Assembly: GCF_029784165.1 (NCBI RefSeq)
Contig: NC_073695.1
Span: 198,908,857-198,972,856, forward strand
Direction: 5' to 3'
Length of the DNA: 64,000 nt
Origin: Wyeomyia smithii
Lineage: Eukaryota > Arthropoda > Insecta > Diptera > Culicidae
Shown here: one piece after another, positions 1-11,144 of the stretch
How the letters are laid out: the number at the start of each line of letters is the position of its first letter
Numbering within the stretch: position 1 is the first letter of the stretch
Position numbers and translations under genes: made by a program
Notes under the pieces: generated by a model
What the model saw: only the letters and a program-made list of their open reading frames with translations
What the model was told of the DNA's origin: nothing
The model's database searches: none

Positions 1-739
1 ACGAAAAATTAGGCAATTATTTGCTTCGTCCAATGTCGTACTCTGACAGTTAGTTTACAACTGAGCGAATAGTGATTTCTTTTTTTGTCCATTGATGAAA
101 ATTAAATTGAATTGATAAAGAAAATTTGGAAACCAGTGAATCAATGCGACAAGAAATAAATAATTTAATAAAAACTCAGTCAGCGTAATTTGGGTCGTGG
201 CCGCGATTTCACACGAAAAATCATCTCTGAGATTAATTACGTATACATTCAAGCGCTCTAACTAACTTATTTAGAGTCATATTGAACAGATTTTTATTTA
301 TTCTATCATTTCCTTCTAGTTTGTCTCGGCCTTTCAAAGAAAACTACCGAGAGGCTAAATGACGTTCTAGTTGAACAAAATTCTTATATGGAATCCTTCT
401 CTCTAATCAATGGTGATACCAATTACAAAAGAGTTTGTTGTTTGTTGAAAACTAGATTTACTATGCAGTTTATTTTTTGAAAATAATTTGCATCGTGTAA
501 TGACATAGCAAATATATTTAATGAAAATTAGCGAAGAGGCTCTGATGTAAACTCTGATGTTTTGTAATTCGTAAACGATTTTTAGATACTTTTTATTATT
601 AATTTTTTTTTTTTGAAATCTTATTTTTGCTAAGAAATTTTTTCCATTCCCGGTTCCCGGGGATTCCCGGGAAATGAGATTTTTTATTCCCGTTTCCCGG
701 GAAATCAATTCCCGGGAATATTGCAAACCCTATTTGAGA

Positions 740-920
740 GAATTGCTATTAACAGTATGATGTCACACATCAATGAAAATTCATCTTCTGCCAAAGAAAT
801 CATTACACTGAAGTCTTCTAGACATATAAAAAGTATTTGACAGCGTTTGGCATAAAAGTTTGATCGCAAAAGTTTTTAATTCTCCAGAATTGAAAATCGC
901 AATTTTCAAATATTCAAGAT
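740..920 (+). mobile_element. Degenerate Jockey/Juan-like reverse transcriptase fragment
   Basis: Two short stretches can be read in the plus strand against the better-preserved reverse transcriptase at 43976-45787. The first, about 740-785, matches the block ending in the HINENS-like motif. The second, about 825-880, matches the motif where a catalytic-domain aspartate precedes SVWHKG. Frames are broken and the sequence between the blocks is deleted. This is a dead 5'-truncated copy with no coding potential. Confidence 0.6.
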
Positions 921-2335
921 ATATATTTTCTTAATCACACAAAACCATTACATATGTGAATCAACAGCTCTTACACAATCATAGAGTTTAGTTCGTTGTC
1001 TAGTAGCTGGATGAGGTCAACCTCGCTACCAGAAGATTACTACTCGTCCTACAACTGGTAATGTGACAATGACTGTCACAGACTTGCATCTAATAGCGAA
1101 GACGCCGCCGACGACGACGACACCGCCGGGGAGAGGATGTCTACTTCCGCGCTTCGTCACACTCCAACCGCCTTCGCAGGAGATGGCCTCGCTCCCATAA
1201 TAATCACTCGACCGTTTACGGTCATTAAGCTACTTCACTTTCCGAAAGAAGGCAGAAACACCCTGGCACAAAAGAAATTGTTGTGAAAAGTTACGAAGAA
1301 AAAATATCGATTTTCCTGTCAGGAGAATTAAATTTCTGCACTCCCAGTTCTCGTTTTAATTCAACTTTTCTTGACTGCAAAAAATAATTTGAAGACAAGC
1401 CTGGTTCTTACATCGGTCGCTACCCAATACAAGAACATCCGACTGAAATATTAAACTCATTTGCAGTAGAATGTTTAATTGATTGGCGTTTTTTAAACAA
1501 AGCTAATTTTTCAAAGGAAAAAAAACATTTTTCAGCCAACGGTTGTTTCGCTGACCGTTTTCATCGTCTTTAATATAGCGCACCGAAAAAAACAGGCCAG
1601 ACCCGTTTTGTCGACGGTGTCTTCCTTTTGCCGACACTATAGTCGAAAGTCGCTATTATTCCGCGAAAAAAAAGTAAAAATAATAAAAGACGGAAGTGCG
1701 AAGAAAAGTGAACTGACCTCTCGCTATTTCGCGGCCAACAGTGGTATTGCCTGCAAGGATGGTCTGCGCCATCAGCGGCCGATCGATGCGGAAGTTGAAA
1801 CGGCAACCAGTGTCTGGCCGGTATGGCCCAAGGTGTGGTCCGGGGTGGGGGATGGTAGCAGCACAGTAGATCTCAGTTTTTTTTTCTTCACCGGCAGCCT
1901 TTTCTTCAGACAAGTGCAGTCTGACAATTGCTGGAAGGTCAGCGGGAAAAAAAACTGATTTCACTTAATTTGTGGATTGAATATTAAATTAAATTGGACT
2001 CTCGGTTTCTTTTGGCCTTCCGGTGCATCATGGCGGGACAGGAGAAAATATGGAAAAATGTGAGTTACTGGAAATAAGTTGGTTTCTGCACGCGGCTTTA
2101 ATAGTAACACATGTTGGTGAAAACCCTATTAATTAGTTTTATACAGATGTAAAATTGAAAAACCGATTTTTTATCATATTTAAAGTACATACTTCTATAA
2201 TTATTTTTAAAACTTCTTTAAAAATTATGGACTAGAGCACAAAATTATGACAATTTACAGCCCGCTGCTTCTTAAAAAGAAATCTATCCTTGAAGCGACA
2301 AAACTTCACGGTGACTTCGTCCAAACGTTTATCAA
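921..2335. other. Intergenic stretch without recognisable gene
   Basis: No gene is recognised here. Overlapping open frames of about 100 codons on both strands at 1570-1964 share a GC-richer patch but show no domain, splice structure or family resemblance. A GAC/GCC-rich patch lies at 1100-1130. The upstream stretch 1-740 is AT-rich and contains a TTCCCGGGAA-type palindromic cluster at 640-720, similar to the CCGGGAAA repeats seen near 46 and 47.3 kb. Confidence 0.4.
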
Positions 2336-2811
2336 ATTCATCATATATTTTCAAAAATCTGTTCTGAATCCCTTGAAGCATCTTCTTCCTGGTTGTACAA
2401 CAACTTGTCCAGATGGGGACTGCATATAACATTGCTGGTCTAAATATTTGTTTGTAAATTGATGTTACGATGTTTTTCCATTCACAGAAAAACTTGTATC
2501 GTCACAAAACAGAGACTTCTCATATCCTGGTGGTAATTCAGGGAAAAAATTTTATGTAAGATTGAGCCTAAGATACTCTCTTGCGGTACATCAGTTTTAA
2601 CAGGCAATCTATCGGGTTTACCATTTAAATAGGTGCGGCCAATTAAGTAACTTTGTATGTAATGTAATGAGGAAATTGAACATATTTGCTATTAAATCTT
2701 CATGCCAAACATAGTCGAATCCATTTTCTATGTCTAAAAGAGAGGCTCCAGTGGAACAGTCTTCAGATATATTAGTTCGAATCTTATTAGATACTCTAAG
2801 TAACTGATGAG

Positions 2812-4844
2812 CAGGGCCGGCGTTTCATGTGGGTAGTATGGATAGTAGTACCCACTCGGAAATTATCCATGTGGGTACTTACCCACACGGAACTATTGGA
2901 CAAAACCAAAAAAAAAGTACTGTTGCGAGCGACAGATTTTTTGATAGATATCGTTGAGCGAGAGGCTATAAATCTACAGACTTATGTACAGTTGTAACGT
3001 TACTCAGAGAAAAAGATTATTTTTTTTCAATTGTTTCATTTACGATAGAGTTCTGAATTTCATTTACGATAGAGTTCTAAAGTTTTGTTTTCTCAAAAAA
3101 ATTTTCCATGCCATATTTGAGCTCAATCGGACTTTGGGAAGTAGAGCCTCAAAGCGGTCAAAGTTACAGTTTTTTTGATTGATAAAGGAAATGTTCGAGC
3201 TGGGAGTGTCTCTTGTGTGTTCTGGTGTAGCTCGAGTCTCCCAACGCAAAAGTTTCCATGTCCCAGAAATTTAATTTTTGAATTTGAATTTTTAAAACAA
3301 ATTTGAATTTTTAAAACAAATTTATATGAAATAACATCAGCTCTCGACATTTCATGCATTTCTAAGAGATTTGCTATCAAAAAAAATCGATTTCTGAAAC
3401 TTCAAGAACTACTCTTGTGCATTTTAAGGTTGAAACCCTCTCAGAAGTTCGATTAGACTCAAATTTTGGATGGAAACTTTTTTAGAGAAGACAAAATTGT
3501 TGAGTCCTAACGTTAGCATTAAAAAAGGCAGATTTTTCATGAGTTTACCTTTACACGCATTGACGAAACTACCCACGAAGCATCAATCATAGTAACCTGT
3601 GAGTCAGCAGAAAAATTGACTTAAACTCTAACCAAACGAAAACAGTGAAGCTACTCCGTTCAGAAGTGTGCGCGATCAAAGAACGTTACCCCGTCGCGTC
3701 GAAAACAGATATCGTACGGAAAAGGGACGCCGGTTACGCTTGTTCCGGTATCTACAACATCTTGGCACTGCTGGACAACAATCAGAGCATCGAAAGAAAG
3801 ACCGGTTCCGGACGGCCGACGACCCTGAGCGACAAGAAGCTCCAAAGAATGCTGAAGAGGAAAACCGAGGGGGAAATGGCTACATCGCTGCGTACGCTTG
3901 ATCGGGAGGTCGGTTCAACCGGCCGAACAGTGGAAAAGTACCTGGCGAACATGGACATCAGAAAGCGGAAGTCCCGTTCATTGGTTTCGGAGTTGCTCGA
4001 TGGTCGAGTCGATTTTCCCGGCGAATCGCGACGTGATGATGGTGGTCCACGCCGAGACCTATCTCACCCTGGATGACAACAACTGGCAGGGCACTGCATA
4101 TTTTACTTTACCCACGAAGGAAGTTACCTCTGAGGTGAAATTCATTTCACACACCAAGTTCCCCAAGAAGGTGCTGCTGTGGCTGACAATCAGCGAGAAG
4201 CTCCGTACTGGCCGTGAACGGGTAAATGTATAGTACGAAGTGCCTGTCGGAAGTTGCGTCGTTTATCAAGAAATATCGTAGGGGCGAAGACGCGGTGTTC
4301 TGGCCTGATCTGGTGTCGGCCCACTACTCGAAGCAATCGTTGGAGGAGATGGAGCGGCTGAAAATCGATGCGATACCCAGGTTGGCCAACCCACCCAACG
4401 TTCCCCAGCTGCATCCAGAGTTTCTGGACAAACCAGAAGCGTGAGAACTACCTCAACAATCTTGTCGCGAAAATTGAGGAGGAATTGATGAATAGAACGA
4501 AGAAAGAACTCAAAAACATGCCTACACGCATGTCCACCATAGCGAATGTTCCGGTAAACTCTCGGAAAGCCACTCGCAAGGGCGTGGAATTACTTTTGCA
4601 AATGAACCTATATAATTGTTTTCCATGGGAAATACATGGGAAACATGACTACTGAACGACATTCAAAAATCTAATTTCTCTTAAACATTCCATTGGCACC
4701 CTATTGTTGATGCACTGTCGACTTTTCGTTTAATTATGTTCAGGTATCAGAAGGTGCCCCCCCCCCCCGGCTAGGCCTTTGTCACCCATGAACCTTCCCT
4801 ATTCCTTACTACCCACTCGGGAAAATAATGTGACGCCGGCCCTG
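2812..4844. mobile_element. hAT-like DNA transposon with 8-bp target duplication
   Basis: The element begins CAGGGCCGGCGT and ends with its exact reverse complement. It is flanked by direct copies of CTGATGAG at 2804-2811 and 4845-4852. Terminal CAGGG and an 8-bp duplication are the hallmarks of hAT elements. The second flank copy joins the two halves of the interrupted Juan-like fragment, which confirms the boundaries. No hAT transposase is visible. The interior instead carries a mariner remnant (3645-4650), a short tandem duplication at 3038-3079 and a run of C at 4758-4768. Confidence 0.85.
3645..4650 (+). pseudogene. Tc1/mariner transposase remnant
   Basis: Four overlapping plus-strand frames together cover a mariner-type transposase. 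The N-terminal helix-turn-helix region is at 3645-4000, with a GRP linker (SGRPTTLSD) near residue 55. A catalytic-core segment lies at 4010-4230, a segment with FWPDLVSAHYSKQ (second catalytic Asp) at 4226-4444, and a C-terminal tail at 4440-4650. Frameshifts separate the blocks, and a deletion lies between the linker region and the first catalytic block. The first catalytic Asp region reads VVHAETY, and the third catalytic region is damaged. The family looks like the mosquito DD37E-type mariners, but I cannot fix the subfamily. I did not find its TA-flanked ends. It sits inside the hAT-like element, so it is probably the younger insertion. Confidence 0.75.
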
Positions 4845-5169
4845 CTGATGAGTAGTCGAATGCAATGGCGAAAACCAAAACTGAATTCTCATAATTATGT
4901 ATTATCATTTTATTTTTAATCTAAGTAACTGATTAGTTTTAGATCAATAACACTGTCATTTTCTTAATCCACAGAACTCAATGGACTTTTTTTAATGATT
5001 CTACATCTAGTCTCTTGAGAATTTTAGAAAGATGAAGGGGGAAGGAGGTTAACAAATTCCCAGCCGCAAACGGAGCCTGTGGAATACCTAGCACCCTTCT
5101 ACCGTGATCTAGCCGTCTGCAATAGGCTACCGCAACACGCAAAAGATTTCCTTCTCTCGTGGCAAACTC

Positions 5170-8100
5170 GTGAGATTAAAACGGGATTCAAATAAAAATA
5201 AACAACAAACTTTAAACCCGGGCCCCAGTAACCTTACTCTGCCGGAACAAATGAAGCCAACACACTTCATGGCGTGCGGCCCCACGAGATTGCACGCAAC
5301 AGACGAGCCCGAGGAGATGGACTTCACCCTCGACAGCGAATGGGTTAAGGGCCTCCAGCGATTTCATCACTAATCCTTGGTTCGCATGGCGAGAAAGAGA
5401 ATAACCCGACGGACAGTCTTCCCGATTTTGAGGCACAGCCGAATGGCAAGGGGAAACCTAAGTCACATCGTGTTGCTGTCAAACGGCTCTCTCAATCGCA
5501 ACGGCGGTGTCTGAAAAGACTGCTTAGCCTAGGTCACTCGAGGAAGCCACAAGCTTAGTTCGCCAACCAGTCGACCAGGCTGACTGCTCAGGCCAGACAC
5601 AAACAAGCGACAGCGGTCGACTAAGATGGCCTCGCCAAACACAAGCTCACTATGAGCAAATAGCCTCAGGACCTGAATGCGCGGACCCATCTGCACCGCG
5701 ACAAACGACAGGGTTATCCTATAATAAAATACTTGAGGCCACAAGCCTCGCGATCACCTCGTGTGACAATCCAGCTTCCCCACTCACCCTTGAACAGGTC
5801 CAAACTGTTCGCAACGCTATTCTGGACTGCTTTGCGGACCAGAAATGACCTTCCATCAGACCCAAGTTTAGAAGTTGCTGTCTAAAAAACGGTATCCTAC
5901 AGCTTGACTGTGGCAATTTCAACACAGTTAAATGGCTGAGGGCACGACGTCTTCTCTCAAACCGTGGGAGGGAGCACACCTTCGTGTCTTTCGCACGAAG
6001 AACCTGCCGAAGGCCCTAAAATTCTTAAGATACTTACAGGACAGTGTGGACCCCACAAATGAGAGAATTCTTCGTCTACTCCACAATCAGAACGACGGTT
6101 TCTCGATACGTGCATGGCGAGTATGCCATCACAACGTTCCTGGAGAGACTGTCGCCCTGATGGAGGAGCTGGACCAACAGTCTGCTCGCCTCATAGTGGC
6201 CGGCACAGAGCTTCCTGCTGATCTACAAGTACGTGGCAGGTTGGAAGAAAATCCTCTAACACAGGCGCGAAAAGCGGACATTCCTCCAAGAAGTGTAACG
6301 CTACCACCTGCTCGATGCAATCCAGCGATAGGGAAAAAGGTTCCACCGAAAAATTCTAAGAGTAGGCGTGAGCTTCTGACAAGTCGCCACACTCAAAGCC
6401 GCTTTCCGCCCCCCAACCGTGAAAGTCGCTTCTGTCGCCTGTTGTCTGCACAGGAGCGAGCCAGTTGCTGGAGATGAATTGACAGCCTTACCCAGTTTCT
6501 TGCCATCAGCATCTCAAACAGACCCGATGTAGGACACGTCAACCTCGGCGTGAGCAGCCTACGCTGCATTTAGGTGAATCTCCACTCTCTCTAGTGTTCT
6601 TTCCTGGACGTTCACCAAGGATCAGCTATCCGTAGCACTGATCCAGGAATTACGAGTCCACGACACCAGGATCCTTGGCTTAACCAACGCAAACGGTAAA
6701 CTGATCTATTGCAACCAATAGTCTAATCCTAGAATTGCAATTCTGTTGAACAGAAATATTTTATTATTTCCCATTACAGAGTTAATCCAACGGGAATTGG
6801 TAGCCATTGCGGAGGAATCCCCCACGAATAACGGCACACAAAAGATGATCGTTGCCTCCGCACACTTTCCGGGAGACCTGAACGACATAACGCCGTCACA
6901 GTGTTTGTGCGGTACTGCAGAAACATCAACAAGCTACTAATCGCCGGCTGCGATACCAACGCGCACCACACAGTCTGGGACAGCTCGGATATCAACACAT
7001 GAGGTGAGTACCTGGAATACCTTACTTCTTCGCAGCAAGTTACCTACAGTACCTAGGTTCACGGAAGCTTTTAATTCAAACTATCTGTAGACAAAACGGA
7101 CAGTATGTCGTGATGTGTTCTGGTGGAACAAAACTCTCAACCACTTCTATCGGGAAGCTAGACGCTTGTTCAACAGGGCTAAAACCACGTTCAACTGGAA
7201 AGCCTATAGAGCATCCATCACAAAATATAACGCTGATCTTTGCAAAGCCAGAAGGAGGGCCAGATTTCCATTCTGTGAAGACATTCAGACTCTGCCTGAG
7301 GCAACGCGACTGCAAAAAGACGAATGGCCTTAGGAAATTGGAAAAGGAAGATGGTAATCTGGCTGTCACCACCAAGGAAACGCTGAAGGTTCTTATGAAT
7401 ATCTATTTTCCTAACTCAACAATGATTCCCGAGCCGAACACTGAAGAGCTGCAGAACCTCGCTTCTAGGCGCACAGCGTCACGTGATTTTGCTGGGCTCG
7501 CTCTCGTCACCAGGACCGGATGGCATTCTACAAACCTTCCTGAAAAATCGAACGTGGTCATCATGTCCGAACTCATCAGCCCGTTTCGAGCTAGCTTTAC
7601 TCTAGGACATTATCCCAGACAGCTGGCGGAACGTTAAGGTGGTGTTTATACCAAAGCCGGACGAAAATACGGAACACTACATCCGCAGCGAATTTGTGTA
7701 GGACTTACCCTGTATACACATCATTAAGCTTATCAACAGGGTCAATCTACAGAAACTGCTCTACACTGCTTTGTGACGAAGGGGTTTCCTACGAAAGGCA
7801 GAAAATCAAAAGGCAGAATCACGAAAGGCAGAATAACGAAAAGCAGAATTACGAAAGGCAGAATATTTCATAAGGCAGAATAACGAACGGCAGAATCAAA
7901 CAAAGCACGAATGGCAGAACCACAAAAATGGTCTTTTTTCTTTTTAACAATACGCACTCGCGGCCTTTGGCCGACTCTATTGTCCAAGTATATGCTGTCC
8001 TTACTCGCTACCGCTCGTTCGGACTTAACTAAGCGAAAGAAAACCTATTTGAATAATCCTAGAAAACCAGTAGATCAGTTATTTGTATGCGAGAGGCCGC

Positions 8101-9500
8101 CGCTTCCGACGGCGGGTCGGCGGCCGGCTCGGACCGCGGAAACCACGGCGGCTTTGTGCCGCCTCGGTTCCTTGCCCTCGATTATGCGTCTTTGCCGCAT
8201 GAATTGTTTAATGTTAATTATAATCAACTAGCCGTTGAGACTAGTGTAAGTTGTACCTACCATCGAAAAATTACTCTCCGCGCTGCCGTGAGACTCTTTA
8301 GGACCTGAGCCAAACCAGTTTGCGCGTTTCTGATCTAATAATTAGGCTTGATTTGCACCTCCCATCAAAACTGGTCATTGCTTGTGACCAGTTATTATGT
8401 CTGGTTACCAAATTATATTAAATAATAAAGGTAGAGTAGCAGCTTTGATACCGTGACCAGGATTCGCACCAATTTGTCATCACGCACTTGGCTATCGTGA
8501 GTAAGGTTTTACTACCAGTGATTCTGCCTTTCGAAATTCTGCCTTTTGAAATATTCTGCCTTGTGTGTACTGTCATAGAGTTCTGCCTTTCATGATTCTG
8601 CTTTTCGTGCTTCTGCCTTTCGTAATTCTGCCTTCTGTGGCGAACCCTGACGAAGAACGAGAAATCACTGAAATACAAAGAGACAGGATCTGCGCTTTTC
8701 TTGATATAGAGGGAGCTTTCGATAACACGTCCTTTGCATCTATTTACGCGGCTCTACAAAATAAAGGAATCGATTATACCACAATGGGCTGGACCAAAGC
8801 AATACTTACAAAAGAAGAATCACAGCAGCATTCGGAGTTTCGTCTGTCGCAGTAGAGGCAGCGAAAAGGTATCCTCAGGGACCCTGCGGTTACCAAAAAG
8901 CTTTTTAGCTTAACTCGTAGTGAACTACGCATCATCACGGGACTCCTCACTGGACGCTGTTCTGCTATTTATCATTAAGAGAAAATGTGCAAAGTCCCAT
9001 CTGACCCATCTTGTAATCTGTCTGCAACAATCAGGGCCAGCTACAAGAGACAACCTTAGGTACTTGTCGTAACGGCATTTTTGTCCAATGCCCTTCAGGC
9101 ATACAAAAAGAGTCCCTTGAGAAAGGTCTTGGAGTTTCTCTGGGAAGTATATTAAGACTCCTTCTGTTTATTATGTATATAAATGAAATGCGACGAGTTT
9201 TATGGTTTTGTGACATTATTTTTGCCGCTGACTTTGTGTTATCCATTGCAGCTAGGAATATAAAAAGGACGTTTCACACATGAATGAAGATTTACATTCT
9301 CTGATGGTTGTAGTCTAAACAACTAAAGTTGAATATTGATAAAACTAAATTAATGACATTAACGCGCATGAGAAAAAACGTAAGTACACAATTTTTTATT
9401 TATATTTTTCTATTGAAAGATTATTTTAAATTTTCAATAACGTTTTTTTACCGATGTGAATCGAAAAAAACAGTTTTTGAAGAAGTTTTTGTCTGGATGC
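5170..9500 (+). mobile_element. Degraded LOA/R1-like LINE remnants
   Basis: Scattered plus-strand blocks keep the order of a non-LTR element. There is an ORF1-like stretch at 5250-5370 and 5930-6470, and endonuclease blocks at 6590-7020 (IQE, IVASAHFPGD and a CDTNAHHTVW-like motif). Linker blocks follow at 7080-7640, and RT blocks at 7690-7780 and 8650-8850, including AFLDIEGAFDNTSF. A further RT-like palm/thumb block at 9085-9370 (INEM, then DIIF-ADFVLS) may come from a second element. Many stops, frameshifts and deletions show it is dead. The FLDIEGAFDN motif suggests the R1/LOA (Lian-type) group; the exact clade is uncertain. The copy is interrupted at 7782-8647 by a DNA element. Confidence 0.7.
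7782..8647. mobile_element. 866-bp DNA element with subterminal AAGGCAGAAT arrays
   Basis: Direct 8-bp repeats TGACGAAG lie at 7774-7781 and 8648-8655. The ends are imperfect inverted repeats (GGGTTTCCTACGAAAGGCAG at the left, GGGTTCGCCACAGAAGGCAG read inward from the right). Both ends contain arrays of an AAAGGCAGAAT-like motif in opposite orientation: about eight units at 7790-7925 and about seven at 8520-8640. Removing the element and one flank copy restores a continuous RT frame of the host LINE, which supports the boundaries. It codes for nothing I recognise; the interior has a GC-rich patch at 8090-8165. The 8-bp duplication points to hAT or a similar superfamily, but the terminal GGGTT is not the usual hAT start. 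Confidence 0.8.
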
Positions 9501-10180
9501 AAAATCCAGGTCGAATATAGTCATCATATTCCATGCAAATCTAAACTTTTATGATCATGCAAACACCAGCTTCAAATTTGAAATAAAAACCATAGAGTAA
9601 TAAATTTCGAATGCTAAGTAGAACGAGATAGCAAATTTACCACCTTACGTAATAAGACAATAATCCTTATATGAACCGAGAACTCGTGGCTGGTTGCTAG
9701 TTTCCCGTTATACTGTAGACCAATGACATGACGGGGGAAACATCCTGCGAACCGAACCCACACCAACTGGTACGAGAAGAAAAGGAGTTTCTATCCTGGG
9801 ATCCGTAATTACGGCGCGCGCGAAGATAAAGATGAGACACGATGCTTTCTTTTATTATGTTTTCTTCAAAACAAGATATAAAATGAACACATCCAGCGGC
9901 CTGAGGACAGCGGAGCGCTAGAAACGCTGGACGCGAACCGTTTCTCACTCATACACAGGAAGGATTCCGTGGCGTTGGTCGGTTGGTGTACAACTAACAA
10001 AAGAAAAAAACTCACTCCACTCAGCGCCTCGTCATCATAGTCATCATCAGCGGCTGCACTGGAACAGAACAGTGAATACGCGGGCCGTTCCACGTAGAAC
10101 GTTTACATAATGGGTATGCAGTCCACTCAAAATGGCGAAAAATAAAATATTGTTGGATGAAAAAGGCAAAGACGGTTTAA
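9501..10180. other. Intergenic, no recognised gene
   Basis: AT-rich to 9700, then a more GC-balanced stretch at 9700-10130 with a TATA-like string (GATATAAAAT, about 9876). Short frames exist on the minus strand at 9697-10280, but none has a recognisable domain or consistent splice signals. I see nothing here I can support as a gene. Confidence 0.3.
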
Positions 10181-10189
10181 AGACTAGGA

Positions 10190-10486
10190 CAGCGGTTCTC
10201 AACCTTAGGGGTACGCGAAAGGCTTCAGGGCGTACGCCAAAGAAAAACCTGTAATGGCGGAAAAAGAAATTTTTCTTCACAATACTTCATTTGTTGTTCA
10301 ATCTTGCGCTTTAAACATGACTATAGCGATATAGCAAACCATAGTTCAATTTGAAACCTGAACTAGACTTAAGACTACCACAACATTAGTTACCACTACT
10401 CTCTCCCACTCTGCGACGACATTCCAAGCCTGATTTGGATAATATTGCCAAGGGGTACGCGGACAAAAAAAAATTAAGAACCGCTG
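10190..10486. mobile_element. hAT-type MITE (about 297 bp)
   Basis: It starts CAGCGGTTCTCAACCTTAGG and ends with the complement CAGCGGTTCTTAA, both followed inward by a GGGGTACGCG block in inverted orientation. The flanks GACTAGGA and GTCAAGGA match at 6 of 8 positions, as expected for an aged 8-bp hAT duplication. CAG-GGTTCTCAA ends are typical of hAT MITEs. No coding sequence. Confidence 0.75.
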
Positions 10487-10822
10487 GTCAAGGAGATAAA
10501 GCAGTTTTTTGAAATGTGTAAGATTTATTAAGCTTAGATACTAAATTGTAGATAAGTTAACGAAAAAATAGAAAATACTTAACGAGTGTTCTTTATATTT
10601 AACTTTTTGCAAACTGGTATTGAACTTCTGTGTACTTGTAGTACGTTTGGTCAAGCTAGAATACCGTTCTTTTTCCTTTGTCCAATCCACTTTTGCTTAT
10701 TTTTATAAATTTAAAGACATTTGAGACTAAAAATCAACAGTTGTTTTAAAATTCATAACGCGTACTATGAGATAACAACTAGATTAATCAAAAACATCTA
10801 TGGATATGATGAAAATATAAAA

Positions 10823-11034
10823 TAATAGACTAAAGTGCAATAATACGTTAATTATCATCTAAATAACTGGTAGAGTAGAAATATATCGCTTTGGCTTGTT
10901 TATTGCATAAACATCATTTTAAAACATCTGATACAATATGGTAACTTTTAACAAATTTCTTTAAGACCCTCAATACAGGCTAAATGCTATCTCTTCTGGG
11001 GATTCGCATCACTATGAAATGTTTCAGAAAGAAC
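10823..11034 (-). repeat. DCLRE1A 3' flank, copy a of a duplicated segment
   Basis: About 210 bp located 110-320 bp downstream of the DCLRE1A stop codon. It is roughly 96% identical by eye to 12453-12662 inside intron 2 of the same gene. It contains the minus-strand polyadenylation signal at 10899-10904. The natural reading is that this copy is the original 3' UTR/terminator region and the intronic one is the duplicate. Confidence 0.75.
10899..10904 (-). terminator. Candidate poly(A) signal of DCLRE1A
   Basis: AATAAA on the minus strand, about 240 nt downstream of the DCLRE1A stop codon at 11145. No other canonical AATAAA was noticed nearer the stop. Confidence 0.5.
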
Positions 11035-11144
11035 CAAAAAAATCACCTATATGAATACTTTCTACAGCCGTGCACACCCTACTCTGGAATGACTCTCCAC
11101 AAACAATAATTTTCTGGTTCTACCTGTGTATCCTACGGCCTCAC

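Larger units (their letters stand above)
2340..4918 (-). mobile_element. Juan-like RT 3' fragment, interrupted by a hAT-like element
   Basis: The minus strand at 2340-2810 and 4853-4918 aligns by eye with the RT gene at 44050-44960, including the tail block starting MLYAVPIWTSC and the region after the RT active site. About 340 bp corresponding to 44165-44505 are missing near 2465. Codons are interrupted throughout, so it is a dead copy. At 2804-2811 the match stops inside a hAT-like element and resumes after its duplicated target at 4845, showing the LINE was there first. Confidence 0.75.

Noticed and set aside
1570..1964. Overlapping 78-116 codon frames on both strands
   Set aside because: No domain, no codon bias that could be judged and no splice pattern; likely chance openness in a GC-richer patch.
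4758..4768. Run of C as a possible assembly gap or functional motif
   Set aside because: A simple homopolymer inside a degraded element; no evidence for either. The G run at 43645-43657 likewise belongs to the 3' end of the Juan-like element.
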